64,000 nucleotides of DNA from Lophium mytilinum (lineage: Eukaryota > Ascomycota > Dothideomycetes > Mytilinidiales > Mytilinidiaceae), in assembly GCA_010093605.1 (NCBI GenBank), contig MU004182.1:963032-1027031 (forward strand), written 5' to 3'. Numbering within the stretch: the stretch's first letter is position 1; every line of letters begins with the position of its first letter. The position numbers and the translations under genes were made by a program. The notes under the pieces were generated by a model. The model made no database searches. It saw only the letters and a list, made by a program, of their open reading frames with translations, and was not told the origin of the DNA. Shown here piece by piece: positions 1 to 11,865 of the stretch.

Positions 1-984
1 TATTATAAAACTACTATAAATGTAGTAAGTAAGTAACTCCTTACTATTTAATAATAAGTTATAGTAGTAAGGGGTAAGTAGAATATAATATAATTAGGTA
101 GGTTTCTACTTCTTTAGAAAAGTTTTCCTACTAAGTAGATAGTTCTTAGACTTATAGTTCTTAATCTAGTAGAATATAAAAGTCTCTAGCGTATTCTAGA
201 TAATAGCTTTAGATATTCTATAACTACTCTTTAAGATTATTTATATTCTTATTATTATTTCTTTCTTAGAGGTCTTTATCTTTATATTTTTCTCTTAAAG
301 AGCTACTTACTACTTTAATTATACTAAAAGCTACTAAAGTACCTAGAATAAGTTTATTTTATATAGAAATAACTACCTAGAATAGTAGTAAGAAGTAGAA
401 AAGAGAGTTAAAGTAAGTAGAAAAGAAGGGGAGAAAGTGCTAAAAGGCTACTAATAACCTTTCTACTGCTGCATTAACGTTAATATTAAAAAAAAGCGCA
501 ATAGTAAGCTTTATCTTTAATAAAGCTAGTAAATAGTCTAGGGGTAGTAAATAACTATAAACTTAAAGCTACTACTATAGATAGTTATTTATTATAAGTT
601 TTAATAAAACCTGCCTTAAGTAAAGCGCTTTAAGTATCTATTATAGCCTCTTCTACCTAAATCTACCTTCTAGCTAGAAAGAGTATATTAAGAGGCGTAT
701 AGGTAGTAGAAAATAATAACCTTTTAAATAACCCTTTAAATAACTCTTTAGATAATAATAATAATAAATCCTCTAATAATAACTAAAATAATAGTTAAAC
801 CTCTTAAGCATAGTAAGTATAAACTAAACCCGCGCACTAAGTATATATTAAGCCTTTTTAGGCACTACTAAATTCTTTTCTATAAGAATTCCCATTTATT
901 CTATTAACTAATAGTAAGATAAATATTTAAAATATTATTAACTACTATAGAAGCCCCTCCGGGGCTTTCTCTTAAACTATTAGA

Positions 985-1103
985 GCGCCTACCGGGGCGG
1001 TAGTAGTATTCTTAATATCTAGGCCTAGATAACTATACTTAGCGCCTACCGGGGCGGTAGTAGTATTCTTAATATCTAGGCCTAGATAACTATACTTAGC
1101 GCC
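985..1103. repeat. 57-bp tandem duplication inside the RIP-mutated block
   Basis: Two adjacent copies of a 57-bp unit (985-1041 and 1042-1098) are identical. A few bases of a third copy follow before the match ends. The unit contains a GC-rich core in otherwise AT-rich DNA. Confidence 0.9.
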
Positions 1104-4100
1104 CCTCTATAAACTATAGAAATCTATTTAACTAAATATTAGTATAGTTATAACTACTATTAGATTAATATCTAAACTTAACGGCCTAAATTTATATCGC
1201 CGCTAGAGTAACTAAATAGAACGGGCGTTAAGAATTAGATAATTTTAGGGTTTTATTAGTAGTGCCTATAATTATTTTAGCTCTAATAACCTATAGTTTA
1301 TAAAGATAGATAGCTAGTATAAGAGTCTACTAGAGTAAGGCTATAAAGAAGAAATATAGCTATTAGTAGAAGAAGTAAGAATATTTAAGAAGTTATAGAG
1401 TCTTTTAGAAAAAAAGTATATATAGAAGGGGGGTATAATATACTATACTCTTTAATAGTATTAGTATAGGGCGACTTATATAAACCTTAGGTTAGTAAAA
1501 GCTTTTATTAAAGAGCTTAAACTAATTTAAGATTACCTCCGGGCCCTTTATTTAAATTATATAAAGAAGGGTTTTAAAGTTAACTTCTAGTTCCTAAATA
1601 ACCTTAGTACCTAGTTCTAATACTTAGTTACTATAAAATTAAATAAACTAGCTATAATTAACCCCTATAAGTCTATAGACTTTAACTACCTAGCCTTATA
1701 GTTTATTAAGGAAGAGAAGCGTATAGAAGTAAAAGAAGACGCTATTACTACTATAGCCTAGTATACTTATACCGCGCTTATAGTAATAATACCCGCGGCG
1801 GCAAGTACTAGGTTAATAGCTATAGTAGAGAAAGTAATAACGCGCTTTAAGAAAGTAAAGAGTAAGCTTTTCTATAAGTATTATAAGAAACCCGGATATA
1901 TATAGAAAGTTAGATTTACTAGTTACTAGAATTACCTAGATAATAAGAAATACTATCCCGCTAATAGAGTTAATAAGGGTAGAAAGGGGGGTAAGAAAAG
2001 TAATAAATTAGTAGTTACCTAGGTAGGCCCTCCCTAGAATAGTAGTAGTTAAGAGTAACTTAAAATAGTATATTTAAGAGTAGAGCTCTATAATAGCTTA
2101 ATATTAACTAAGCCCTTAGATATATTAAAGAAGGTAGACGTCTTTTTAGACTAACTAGCAGTAGAGTTAAATAGCTTATTAGCTCCGCTAGTTACTATAG
2201 TATATATAGGGGAAGAGCTCTATAATAGCTTAATAAGTTTTCTAGGTATACTAATAGATAATCTATAGAAGAAATAGAACCTTATACTAGCTATATATAA
2301 GAATAAGAAAATAAATTAGAGTAATTAGATACTTAATTTAGAAGTAATAAGATTATTAACTAGCCGCTAGAACGTATTAATAAATATTAGGACTATTAAC
2401 CCACTATTATATATTAAAGGTATTAGTGGCTTAGTAGTAGTTATTAGTATAGAAAGCGTAAGCCTACTAGCTATAGTTAAAGGGGAGACCCTACTACTAT
2501 ATATTAATAATGTTCTCTACACGCCTAACCTTTTATTTAATATTATTGCTATTAAGTAGCTTACCTAGAACTTAGATATTACTCTAGTATTTAACACCTT
2601 ATAATATATAATCTAGTAAAAGTTAATAAAGTAAATTATTACTATAGCTAATACTATTAAAAGTAATCTCTATAATATTTAACTTAATTAATATAGAGAC
2701 GCCTCCGCATTTACTACTATATTAGTAAATAATAATAGTATAATATACTAGCACCTAGCCCTTAGATATCTAAAAGAGGGCCGTTTTAGAAAGCTTCTAA
2801 AGTATTCTATAGGTATAACTTTTAAGCTAATAGATTACCTAGGGCACTATAATACTTATTTCTATAGAACTCTTAAGCGCGTAAACTTTATAACCTCTAT
2901 ATAAAGAGAGATAAAGCTATTTTAATAACTCTATATAGATATTAAAGGCCTAATTAATATCTTATAATAAGGCTAAAAAGTAGTTAATTAATTCTTCTTA
3001 TCTATTACTAATAATTACTCTCGCTATTACTAGGTGTTTCTTTTAACTAGTAAAGATAAAGTAATATTTAGGTTTAAGGCGTTTAAGGCCTAGGTAGAAA
3101 ACTACTTTATAGTTAAGATTAGAAAGATTTATAGTAATAATAGAGGTAAATTTACTATCTAGAACCTATAGAGGCTATATAAGGCCTATAGAGTAGAAAT
3201 TAAACTTATAGCTCTCTATAACTATAAGGAAAATAGAGTTATAGAGCGCGGTATAGGGGTACTAATAGGGGCAACCTAAAGTACTATTATTTTAGTAAAC
3301 CTACTAAAGTATAGCTTTAGTAATATTCTACTAATAGTCTATTATCTTTAAAATCTATTGCCTATATTATCTAATAAGTATATAATACCCTATAAGCGGC
3401 TCTTTAAAAAACTATCTAACCTTACTAGCCTTTAGGTTATAGAGTATAAAGTCTAGAAGCCTATTCCTTATATAATAACTATAAAAAAGCTAGATAACCG
3501 CGGTTAGAAGTACTATTTCTTAGGGTATAGTACTAGTTTAAATTAATACCGGGTATAGAATATAGATATAAATTAGGTAGAGCTAATTTATAGGGGAGTA
3601 TTTCTATAAGATTACTTTATACCTGCGGGAATAGATTTACTAGAGATAGCGGCCATTAGGCCTATAGAAGACCCGGCCGTTCTAAGAGAATAATATAAAT
3701 AATTTACTAGCGCTACCGCTATATTTAAGGGGAGAAGTAGTAAAATAAATAAGGCTAATACTACTAAAAGGTATTTAATAACTATAACTAGCGTTATTAA
3801 TAATATGCTCTAGCTAGAAGAAGATAATAGCCGCCTATAGGTATAAGATTAACTTAATATTCTTCTAAAGTAACTAAAGAATAAGATTAACTAGCCTAAA
3901 GTTACGCGCTTAGTAATTGCCTTAATATACTGCATAGAAAGATAGTAAGATAAGATATAGCTTACCCTTATAAATAATAACCTAGATACTAATATTATAG
4001 AGCTAAAATTATACTATACTATAATAAATAGTCTATAAGTTAAAGAATAGACCGGCGCGGCTAATAATAAGGTAGCCTTACTTCTAGAAAATAATACGTA

Positions 4101-5758
4101 GGAGTTAGTAGAGCTACCTACTAGTATTTAGGTTCTAGGGGGTAAATACATATTTAAGGTAAAGAGAGACGCCTAAGGTAATATTACTAGGTTTAAAGCT
4201 AGATAGGTAGTTTAAGGTTTTAAGTAATATAAGGGTATTAACTTTAATAAAATATTTATATTAGTTATTAAGCTAATAAGCTATAAGGTTCTATTTATAC
4301 TTATATATATATATAGATAGTAGATTAAGTAAATAGATATTAAAATAGCCTTTCTCTATAGCAATATTAATACTAATATCTATATTAAGGCACCCCTAAA
4401 TATTAAGTTTAAAAGAAAGGTATATAAGCTATATAAAGCTTTATATAGGCTTAAGTAAGTACCTAGAATTTAGTTTAAGACGCTTAGTAATAAACTAAAG
4501 AAGCTTAGCTTTATCTATATAGCTAAAAACTATAGTATATTTATAAAAGAAGATAGAATCTTTATTACTATATATATTAATAACCTACTAATTATTAGGG
4601 CTAATAAGGCTAAAGTCTAATAAGTTAAAAGTAAACTAGCTAAGCGTTTTTAAATAGTAGACCTAGGAGTAGTAAGCTATTTTCTAGGTATAGTATTAAA
4701 ATAAAGTAAAAATTAATATAGTAAATATCTATTTCTCTTATAAGGGGCCTATATTAAAAAGCTTCTAAAGGACTTTAATATAGTAGAAAGTAATACTATT
4801 ACCTATTCTATAGAGGATAAAGTACTACAACCTGCGCCTAAGGGGTATACTACTAAGCTAGAGGCAAGAATAAAGTACTAATAAGTTATTAGCTTACTAA
4901 TATACTTAATATTAGGTATATACCCTAATATTATATATACTATATTATAGCTTAGTTAATTTACTATAAATCTAATAGATGCGCATTAGATAGTAGCTAA
5001 ACGGGTATTATACTACCTAAAAGGCACTAGTAATTAGAGGTTAGTTTTTAACTTAAACTAAGTTTAAAATAGACTTACGGGCTATACTAATATAAATTAG
5101 AGAAGAGAGTATAACTAGAGGTTATTTAGTAGTTATATTTTCTTACTATATAGAATAGTAATTAGCTAGGCATTAAAGTAATAGGCTACTATTACGCTAT
5201 CTAGCTATAAAGTAAAATATATCGCTAAATTAGAAGCTATAAAAGAGGCTATCTAGTTATAATAATTAGTAGCTAACTTTAGCTATATAGGGCCTAATGC
5301 TATTAAAATATTTAGTAATAATAAAGGAGCTCTATTACTAGCCTATAATCTAGAATTCTATACCTAAATAAAGTATATTAAGATACGCTATTACTTTATA
5401 TATAAAAAATAATAAGAGGGCCTAGTTAACCTATACTAGATAGAAATAAAAGGTAACTTAGTAGATAGTTTAACTAAGCTATTATCTAGTATAGCGTTTA
5501 ATAACTTTAGAAAAGAAATTAGTCTCTAGAGAGGTAGTAATAAGTAGCTTATTCTTAATTAAGTCTTTAATAGCTTAGAATATAAAGTAGAAAAAGATTC
5601 TATATAAATAGTTAATTAAAAGGATTATCTATTAGTTAGTATACTAGCTTAGATATATTAGTAGGCGGGCCTTAAAGTAATTACTACGCGCGGATTAAAG
5701 GGGAGTATTAAGATTATTAACCGTGCGTAGTAGTAGATTACTTTAGAAGCTAAAGTAA

Positions 5759-5784
5759 GGGTGGACTAAGTAGAAAGTCCACCC
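5759..5784. repeat. 9-bp perfect inverted repeat at the edge of the Copia fossil
   Basis: Arms GGGTGGACT (5759-5767) and AGTCCACCC (5776-5784) flank an 8-base spacer. It sits exactly where AT-rich RIP-type DNA changes to normal composition, and it keeps TG and CA dinucleotides that are rare to its left. It may be the outer end of the LTR or a small hairpin next to it. Confidence 0.75.
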
Positions 5785-6980
5785 GCTCATGCATGTATAT
5801 AGTCTAGTCTAAGCCCTAGATAGTGGATAAATCTATTAAGTTTCGACACACGCCACGGGTGCCCGCGAACCCTGTGACAAGTGCCAAGCTTCGGATCTTT
5901 CCGGTGACGACTGCTTGCGATCCCGGGAAGGATTCGACGCCCGTGTGCGTCACGGCATCCCGAGCGCCCGCAGCCTCGCGGCCTTCCGCCTCCCGACTCC
6001 TCTCCCTCTGTGTCCCTTCGCACTGCCATGTCTACACGGGGCACCCGCTTCACGACGCCCGCGCTGTTCGATGAGAGCTGCGTATGGACGGCATGGTGAC
6101 ATCGCCATCCCAGTCCGCCCTCGTCGTCTTGCTAAGGTTCACGGCGACCAGCCCGTCGTCAGTCAGCTGTCATCAGCCTCAGGCCCAGCTGCCAAGTGCC
6201 CTGCTACAGCCAGCCTCGCGCCCTGGGTCAGCTGGGCTTATGTCACTGTTCGAAGCGAGCGTATTTCTCCGAATTGCCGTTGCAACAACATGAGCAAGTT
6301 TCTAGACTCAGCGTGGGAACATCTACGTTTCTGATTTGGAGAGCTGGAGGACTGGATGGACGGTTGAGGACGCGTTACTGGATAGAGCAGCGTCTGTTAT
6401 ACGAGGCACTGCCACTGTGGAGCGAGACGAGTAGGCCTGTCTCACCAAACCGACCCCGGTCGACCGTTGCGTGCGGATGCTGTTATGGCTGGTGGGAGAT
6501 AGGTGACGGTGAGTACTGGGCGTATGAAGCGGTGGGTGTGCTGTGGGGAATGCCAGCCTCAGCCCTAGGTAAGATGGGACAGAGTCGCCCCGAGCTGTCC
6601 TGTTCAAGTCTCGTACAGTAGTGTTCCTCATGCAGCGACTAGGGAGATGCTGTAGTGCTACTTTCTCACTACGCGGCACTCTGTAAGAACTACGGGAGAG
6701 CTGGTGCAGGCCTTACTTTCATTTGCTATCTTGGTCGAGGAAACCCACTTGTTGGGTCGTATGCAGTTAGTGTGGGTTCATCACTGATTCAGTGTGATAC
6801 AGGACAAGCATCGTTGACAGGTAGGCATTACAAAGTCCTATTCATAGATTATTCCGTACAATTATCGTCCAGTCTTTCATACTATCAATTCTCTGGTATA
6901 GCTCATTTAGTTGAAGATGTCAATTTCTACTTTCGGAGTATACTCATAGCAGTAACTAACAGGAAGACTCTCCAAGCAAA
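5785..6980. other. Gene-free stretch between the transposon fossil and the oxidoreductase
   Basis: Base composition is normal and several short overlapping frames exist on both strands. None has a recognisable domain, consistent codon use or a convincing splice pattern. The right end is the 3' flank of the FAD oxidoreductase gene. Confidence 0.6.
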
Positions 6981-8796
6981 CTAATGCACAATGACCTCCG
7001 CCGGCTTCGCACCCAAACGGTGACTTCTGAACACATTTCCGGGATCATACTTCTCCTTCAGCTCTGCTAGTCTTTTCGTATTCTTCCCAAACATCTCCGT
7101 CGCATCGTGGTCCAACTCCGCGTAGTTTGCATACTGTCCAACACCCTGTCCCTCCTTCCCCTTCTTCCACACTCCCGCGTCCTCACTCGCCTTCTTGAGC
7201 AACGCCTTACTGAATGCGCGCACCTCCCCATCCAGCTTCTCATCATACCACTTAAACATCGTCGCGACGTTGTAGTACTCCCCCCGATTCGCAAACGCCG
7301 TTGCGTCACTCGCCACCTCATTGATCTTCTTGAACGGCACTCCCTCAAAGAGCATGAGACTCTCCCCCATGTCCTCATGCCCCTGAACAAAAGCCATAAA
7401 ATCATCCCTTATCCCCTCCACCAACTTCGGCTCCAACGGCAGCGTAAAATTCCCACCCCCAAACGACTTCCTCCCGCCAAACCCCTGCCCCTCATTTAAA
7501 ATCCCATTCAACTCCTCATACGGCATACTCCTCGTCCCATCCACCAGCGGGCCCAACTCCCACAACGGCGCAAAGAACCCCCTCCCCTCGGTCTCCGTCC
7601 CATTATAAAACACAGCCACCACCACCACCGCAACCCCATGCGGCGGCGGCGCCGTAAACCCAAACAACAGCGTCTGCCGCCCATCATTCCCCGCATGGAA
7701 CCAATTCGCAAACTCCACCACCCCTCCCAGCTTCTCCCCGGGAAACACAAGCATCCCCCCAAACACCGCCTCCCGCTGCGGGTGCGCGCGGAACACAAAC
7801 TCCGTCACCACCCCGAAGTTCTGCCCCGCGCCCCTAACCGCCCAGAACAAATCCGCGTGCTCGTCCGCCGCCGCCCGCACGGAGGAGCCGTCCGCGAGCA
7901 CCATCCGCACCGCGAGCAGGTTGTCGATGGTTAGCCCGTGCGCGCCCGAGAGGTGGCCGTAGCCGCCGCCGAGGGTCAGGCCGCCGACGCCTGTGTGGTT
8001 GACGGTGCCGCCGACGGTGGCGAGGCCGTGGCGCGCGGCGGCGGCGTCGACGTCGGCCCAGGTGGTGCCGCCGCCGGCTGTGATGGTTAGCGCGGTGGGG
8101 TCGACGGTGACGGTGCGGAGGGAGGAGAGGTCGAGGACGATGCCGGTGGAGGTGGCGGAGGCGCCTGAGGTGGAGTGGCCGCCGCCGCGGATGACGAGGG
8201 GGATCGTGTGGGTGTGGGCGAAGGCGAGGGTACGTTGGATGTCGGGGGTCGTGCGGGGGTGGATGGTTGCGTGCTGGGGGGTGTGAGTATGTGGAGGAAA
8301 GTGGTGGGCATGGGGATGGGGGATGGGGGATGGGGGATTGGGGGAGTGGTAGGGGGCGAGTTGAGTGAGTTGACGGTAGAAGAGAGGGACGTGGGCATGC
8401 TGGGCATGAAAAAGGGTGGCACATTAGCAGGCTTTCTGCATTATATACACTTCTCTGCCGCTGCTTGTGGTGCTTGCAATTTCAGAAATGCAAAAGAAAT
8501 GAAGCTCTTAGCTTTGGGCCATGTAGAATTTGTCGAAGCACTCCAAGTAGTGGCAGACAGGTGTACACAGCGTGCTTGCTGAATGTGCCACTTTTTTGTA
8601 TCCAGCGGAATGGGATAGATGAGATGGATAGGGATAGGATCGGGTAGCTTACAGCCCTCTTCTCGCACGTGTCGCTCCAGCGTTTGATGCTCTCGTCGTA
8701 GCCAGGCATTCCAGGCGTCAAGACCGTGGCTTTAGAGCCAGCGGCTTTGAACTCTGCCGCCAGTTCGGCGTAGATGTCTTGGTTTGTGCTGCCCAT
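6981..8796 (-). CDS. FAD-linked oxidoreductase (berberine bridge enzyme-like, PCMH/VAO fold)
   Basis: Two exons, 8653-8796 and 6981-8273, give 478 aa, the usual length for this family. Exon 1 starts [12 protein letters not shown]. The donor at 8652 reads GTAAGC and the acceptor before 8273 is a C-rich CAG, both in phase 0. The FAD-binding PCMH domain carries RGGGHS around residues 77-82, with His81 the expected covalent flavin attachment. [11 protein letters not shown] and [12 protein letters not shown] follow, where bicovalent members would have a second flavin-binding Cys; none is seen here. The C-terminal BBE motif YDPGNVFR is present. The family oxidises alcohols, sugars or alkaloids with O2. 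The substrate is unknown. There is no clear signal peptide, so it is probably not secreted. The single intron is 379 bp, very long for this genome, and contains a MITE-like element and a G-rich repeat. Confidence 0.9.
8311..8346 (+). repeat. TGGGGGA microsatellite (G-rich run) in an intron
   Basis: Five imperfect copies of a roughly 7-base TGGGGGA unit lie inside the intron of the minus-strand oxidoreductase gene, just upstream of its acceptor. The transcript therefore carries a C/T-rich tract, while the plus strand has five runs of at least four G, enough for a G-quadruplex. Confidence 0.8.
8409..8597. mobile_element. MITE-like inverted-repeat element, copy A
   Basis: Outer arms at 8409-8425 and 8582-8597 are inverted copies sharing the core GTGGCACATT next to an A-run or T-run. 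An inner imperfect inverted pair (8448-8466 and 8545-8563) matches at 15 of 19 positions. The interior is clearly related to 41546-41690: both contain a TAGCTTTGGGC-type block followed by TGGCAGACAGGTG. No coding capacity and no certain target-site duplication was seen. It lies wholly within the intron of the FAD oxidoreductase. Confidence 0.6.
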
Positions 8797-10220
8797 AGTT
8801 GAAATTGGTCGTCCACTATTGTATCAAGCGTAATATTGCGAAGAAACCTAAGAGAATTGATGGTAGGGAATCAACCAGACTATAGGAACGCAACAGAACT
8901 AACGACAAGGCTCAGCTGTGTCCAGACACACCACAAATTGGAAGTACTTACTATTTGCGATAGCGCTGGCTGAGAGGCGTTGGCGGGGATATTCTTGGCA
9001 GTGCTCCTTTTGGAATGCTTCTAGGCGTTCCTTTGTGTTCTCGGTAATGAGTGGATGTCTTAGTGAGAATTGAGGATGCACTTTATTTATATGAGACCGA
9101 CCACAGAGCTTCGTTCTCCGTTTCTTGACCGATAAAGCAAGCAAGGGCGTAGTGCTGAGTCTAGTCTGTTCAGTAATCGAGCTGATTGACGGCGTTTATG
9201 TACTGCTCGGACTTGATTCGGCGGTGTTAGCAGGAATTACGAGAGGAGAGATCTCGAAGGGCGTATAGACGTTTGTGAAGGGCGTAGGGGGTTGGAAGAT
9301 GAGTCTTGAAGTGACGTTGAGAAGGGAATGAAGTTCGGACGAGTCTACTAGCTTGTGGTACTAAGACCTCATTGGTGTTGACGTCGACGGTTCCAAAGAT
9401 GCAGAGATATATGCTTATCAGACGAACTTATTACAAAGATGGAGTATTTTGGGATTAAGGGTGGTTATTTCCGTGGCTTTGGCGCCACCAAGCTGCTTTT
9501 GTTGGTAATTGTAGTGATTACTCGTTTTAGCGGAGGACCTTCCAGCTTCGTTCATTAGTGTGGATTTATTGTAGTGCTGACGGCCGCGCAAGAGCAGTCT
9601 CCTAGTTTGGATTCCTAGCGCCACGGTTTGTTATGTAGGAATGACTACTAGAAATGAAACATAGCGAGTGCAAGAACCGCTTCGAAGCACCGCAAAGGTT
9701 CAAGACTGATATTCACGCTGTTGTGTGACGAAAGGTTCCCATGAGAACTGATCTATTCAGCTTTTAGTTAATCATGTTCCGGACACTCAATCCTCAACCG
9801 GCAATTCGGCGCGTAGCAACCAGCCAGCCCTCGATCGTGTCGAGCTCCCAAAGAGCCAAGTTCAGCACTACAAAACCCACATTCGACGCAGACTCAAAAC
9901 CACCAAAACTCATGATGTTGTAATGTTGTGGAGGTGCCGATATAGTGAGGAGCTATCTGTCGCTCTCTTGAATGCGGGGCTTTTTACTTTATTTGGAGTG
10001 GGAGACAGCACTAGTGAATGCAATGTCATGTGTGATTCTTGGCATCTTGGGAATTCGCGGCCGACAACGCTCCGTACCATCTCATCGACTTTAAGCGTTG
10101 TTAAACTAGCCAGCTATACTGTGACGTAAGTGTTAGGCCGGTAGAGAGAAGTTATAATATAGAACATAATATTACTTAGGGTTATAGATACAATTATTTT
10201 AGTAAGCTAGTATAAAAGGA

Positions 10221-10315
10221 TCATGCCACTATGGCTCAGATGGCCCAAACTTACCAGGTTGTGGAAAGTTAAGGACGCTGAGTCCAGGTTCGAGTCGCGC
10301 AGACTTCTCCTTTTT
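10221..10315 (+). other. tRNA-like / Pol III promoter relic (possible SINE head)
   Basis: TGGCTCAGATGG at 10232-10243 matches the box A consensus, and GGTTCGAGTCG at 10287-10297 matches box B. They are 43 bases apart, which fits a class II tRNA or an intron-bearing one. A T5 run follows at 10311 and a TATAAAAG motif lies just upstream at 10211. The acceptor and T stems do not pair properly, so it is not a working tRNA. A tRNA-derived SINE head or tRNA pseudogene fits better. Confidence 0.35.
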
Positions 10316-11096
10316 GCCATTTGCCTTTTTGGGTCACGTGACCATTATAACTCACTTACTACCTACCTTTCATCACGAATGACGATTAGCCAAGCCAAGC
10401 TGACTACTCCATCTTGTGCTTTACCGTAGTTACCCTCCACCAAATCTTATACAGAGCCTCTGCATATCGACCCGTCACTGTTCGCGGTACCCCTACAGGA
10501 AATGAAAAATCCGGACAGTTGGAACGATCGACGCCGCAGGGAATGGGCTGCTTAAAATATTCGATTACCTACTAACTTGGTTACGCTTTACAGTGGTACT
10601 AAAAAAGCAAAAGGTGGCGCTCAAGCAGTGTTGATATCCATTTGCCCAAACTTATAATCTAATACTATAGCTTAGGAGATGCTGCGGTTTTTCCAGAAGC
10701 AGGAGGTGTTGATTGACTTGGGAAGCGGTACGAGTAGTCCTGATATTGAAACAATATTCGGCACATGGATTGCGCCATTCTCTCTGTAACTTGAGTTGCT
10801 CCACTCTCACGAAGCTGCGTCAAGCTGAAGTTCTACATGGCGATTTCGATCGAACCTATGGGGTAGAGAGCTAGGAATAGGTGGTTCAAGCAATGGACCA
10901 TCCTCACTGCCAGCAGGTCTAATGATTGCCTACATCGCTGGCCTTCATGTTATTTTCAAAAGTTCTAGCACTTCCTATCTGCTTAGTCGTTCGTCGATAA
11001 TATAACCGAACATTACCGCGACTCCTGTGGCCGTAACTATCGTGAACCCGGCGTATTTGATGTTACTTCCCAAATCAACTCTACATCATACCAGAA

Positions 11097-11151
11097 TGTT
11101 TACACAATGTTTACACAATGTTGACACCGTGCTGACACCGTGTTGACACCG
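11097..11151. repeat. 11-bp tandem repeat, five units
   Basis: Five consecutive 11-base units run from 11097 to 11151, with two variants: TGTTTACACAA (first two) and TGTTGACACCG (last three, one with a single change). A partial sixth unit follows. Confidence 0.85.
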
Positions 11152-11865
11152 TGTTGGAAGGGTTAAGCAGGCGCGTTGTGTCGTAAACCGTGTTTCAAGG
11201 AAGCGACAGGGTAAGACCTTCGTGATTGCCAATGTTCTGGTTCGGTGATAGTGCGGTAAGGAAAAATCGCTATGCTCCACGTGACTCTACCGTATCCGCC
11301 TCAGACAACGGCATATACTGTAGAAGAGACGGAACAGTTAGAAAGAAAGGAGATAATGAGAGGTCTTGGAATAGCTCCCGTCCAAATTTCTTCCTGCCAG
11401 AGACGAATTTCGATGTCAACCATCACCTCAACCACCTTCAACACCATAGAGGGAGAGAGAGGAGGGAGGAAAGGATAGTAGGAGGACCGCTGGTTGCCGA
11501 CTTTCCAGGAAAACCATCAAAACACCACGAGCCGCGATGGATAGACGAATCACCAGCGCTGCCCGTTCCTCAAGAATTCACAGGTAAGCGGCTCCTCCAT
11601 GCGCTCCTCGCATTTTCGCCTGGACTGGGAACCTTCTCCTGTATTTAAGCCAGCTTCTTTCATTCATGACTTGCTTTCTCACAACACTGCTCCCGCCCTC
11701 CACACTAGCCACCACCACTCACCACTCAGCACCACCACCCGTCTCCCATAATCGCAAAGCCCATCTCTTTCTCGCGCAGCTCGAGCTCCCTTAGACCAAC
11801 AAGAAGACCACTCGGCAGCGCAAGGTTCTCTCTCTTCTCCGAATCATCCCCCCCACCCAGGGGAG

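Larger units (their letters stand above)
1..5784 (+). mobile_element. Fossil Copia-type LTR retrotransposon, RIP-saturated
   Basis: The block is extremely AT-rich, and CpA and TpG are nearly absent while CpG survives. This is the pattern expected from fungal repeat-induced point mutation. Read on the plus strand, scattered stretches still resemble Copia (Ty1) polyprotein parts in the Copia order: a GAG-pre-integrase-like patch near 2745-2880, integrase core near 2930-3300, reverse transcriptase near 4120-4700 and RNase H near 5070-5420. Integrase before reverse transcriptase separates Copia from Gypsy. A purine-rich tract near 5697-5705 may mark the start of a 3' LTR running to about 5784. 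A matching 5' LTR was not recognised, so the left limit is open and age cannot be set from LTR divergence. The element is thoroughly broken, with far more than fifty breaks, and is old relative to RIP activity. Confidence 0.85.
8797..11865. other. 3-kb gene-poor stretch with relics
   Basis: No confident gene. A short minus-strand frame (about 9144-8952) ends at a good GTAAGT donor and may be a non-coding 5' exon of the oxidoreductase or a small unrecognised exon. A short AT-rich patch around 10130-10215 resembles RIP-mutated repeat debris. A tRNA-like Pol III relic lies near 10221-10315 and an 11-bp tandem repeat at 11097-11151. 11640-11865 is C/T-rich, a usual fungal promoter and 5' leader texture for the next gene. 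Confidence 0.5.

Noticed and set aside
8952-9144. Short minus-strand frame ending at a GTAAGT donor
   Set aside because: A convincing partner exon could not be placed. It may be a 5' leader exon, but it is not supportable as a separate gene.
11226-11648. 140-codon plus-strand frame before the acidic membrane-protein gene
   Set aside because: No domain and no codon pattern shared with the real genes. Lies in promoter-like DNA.
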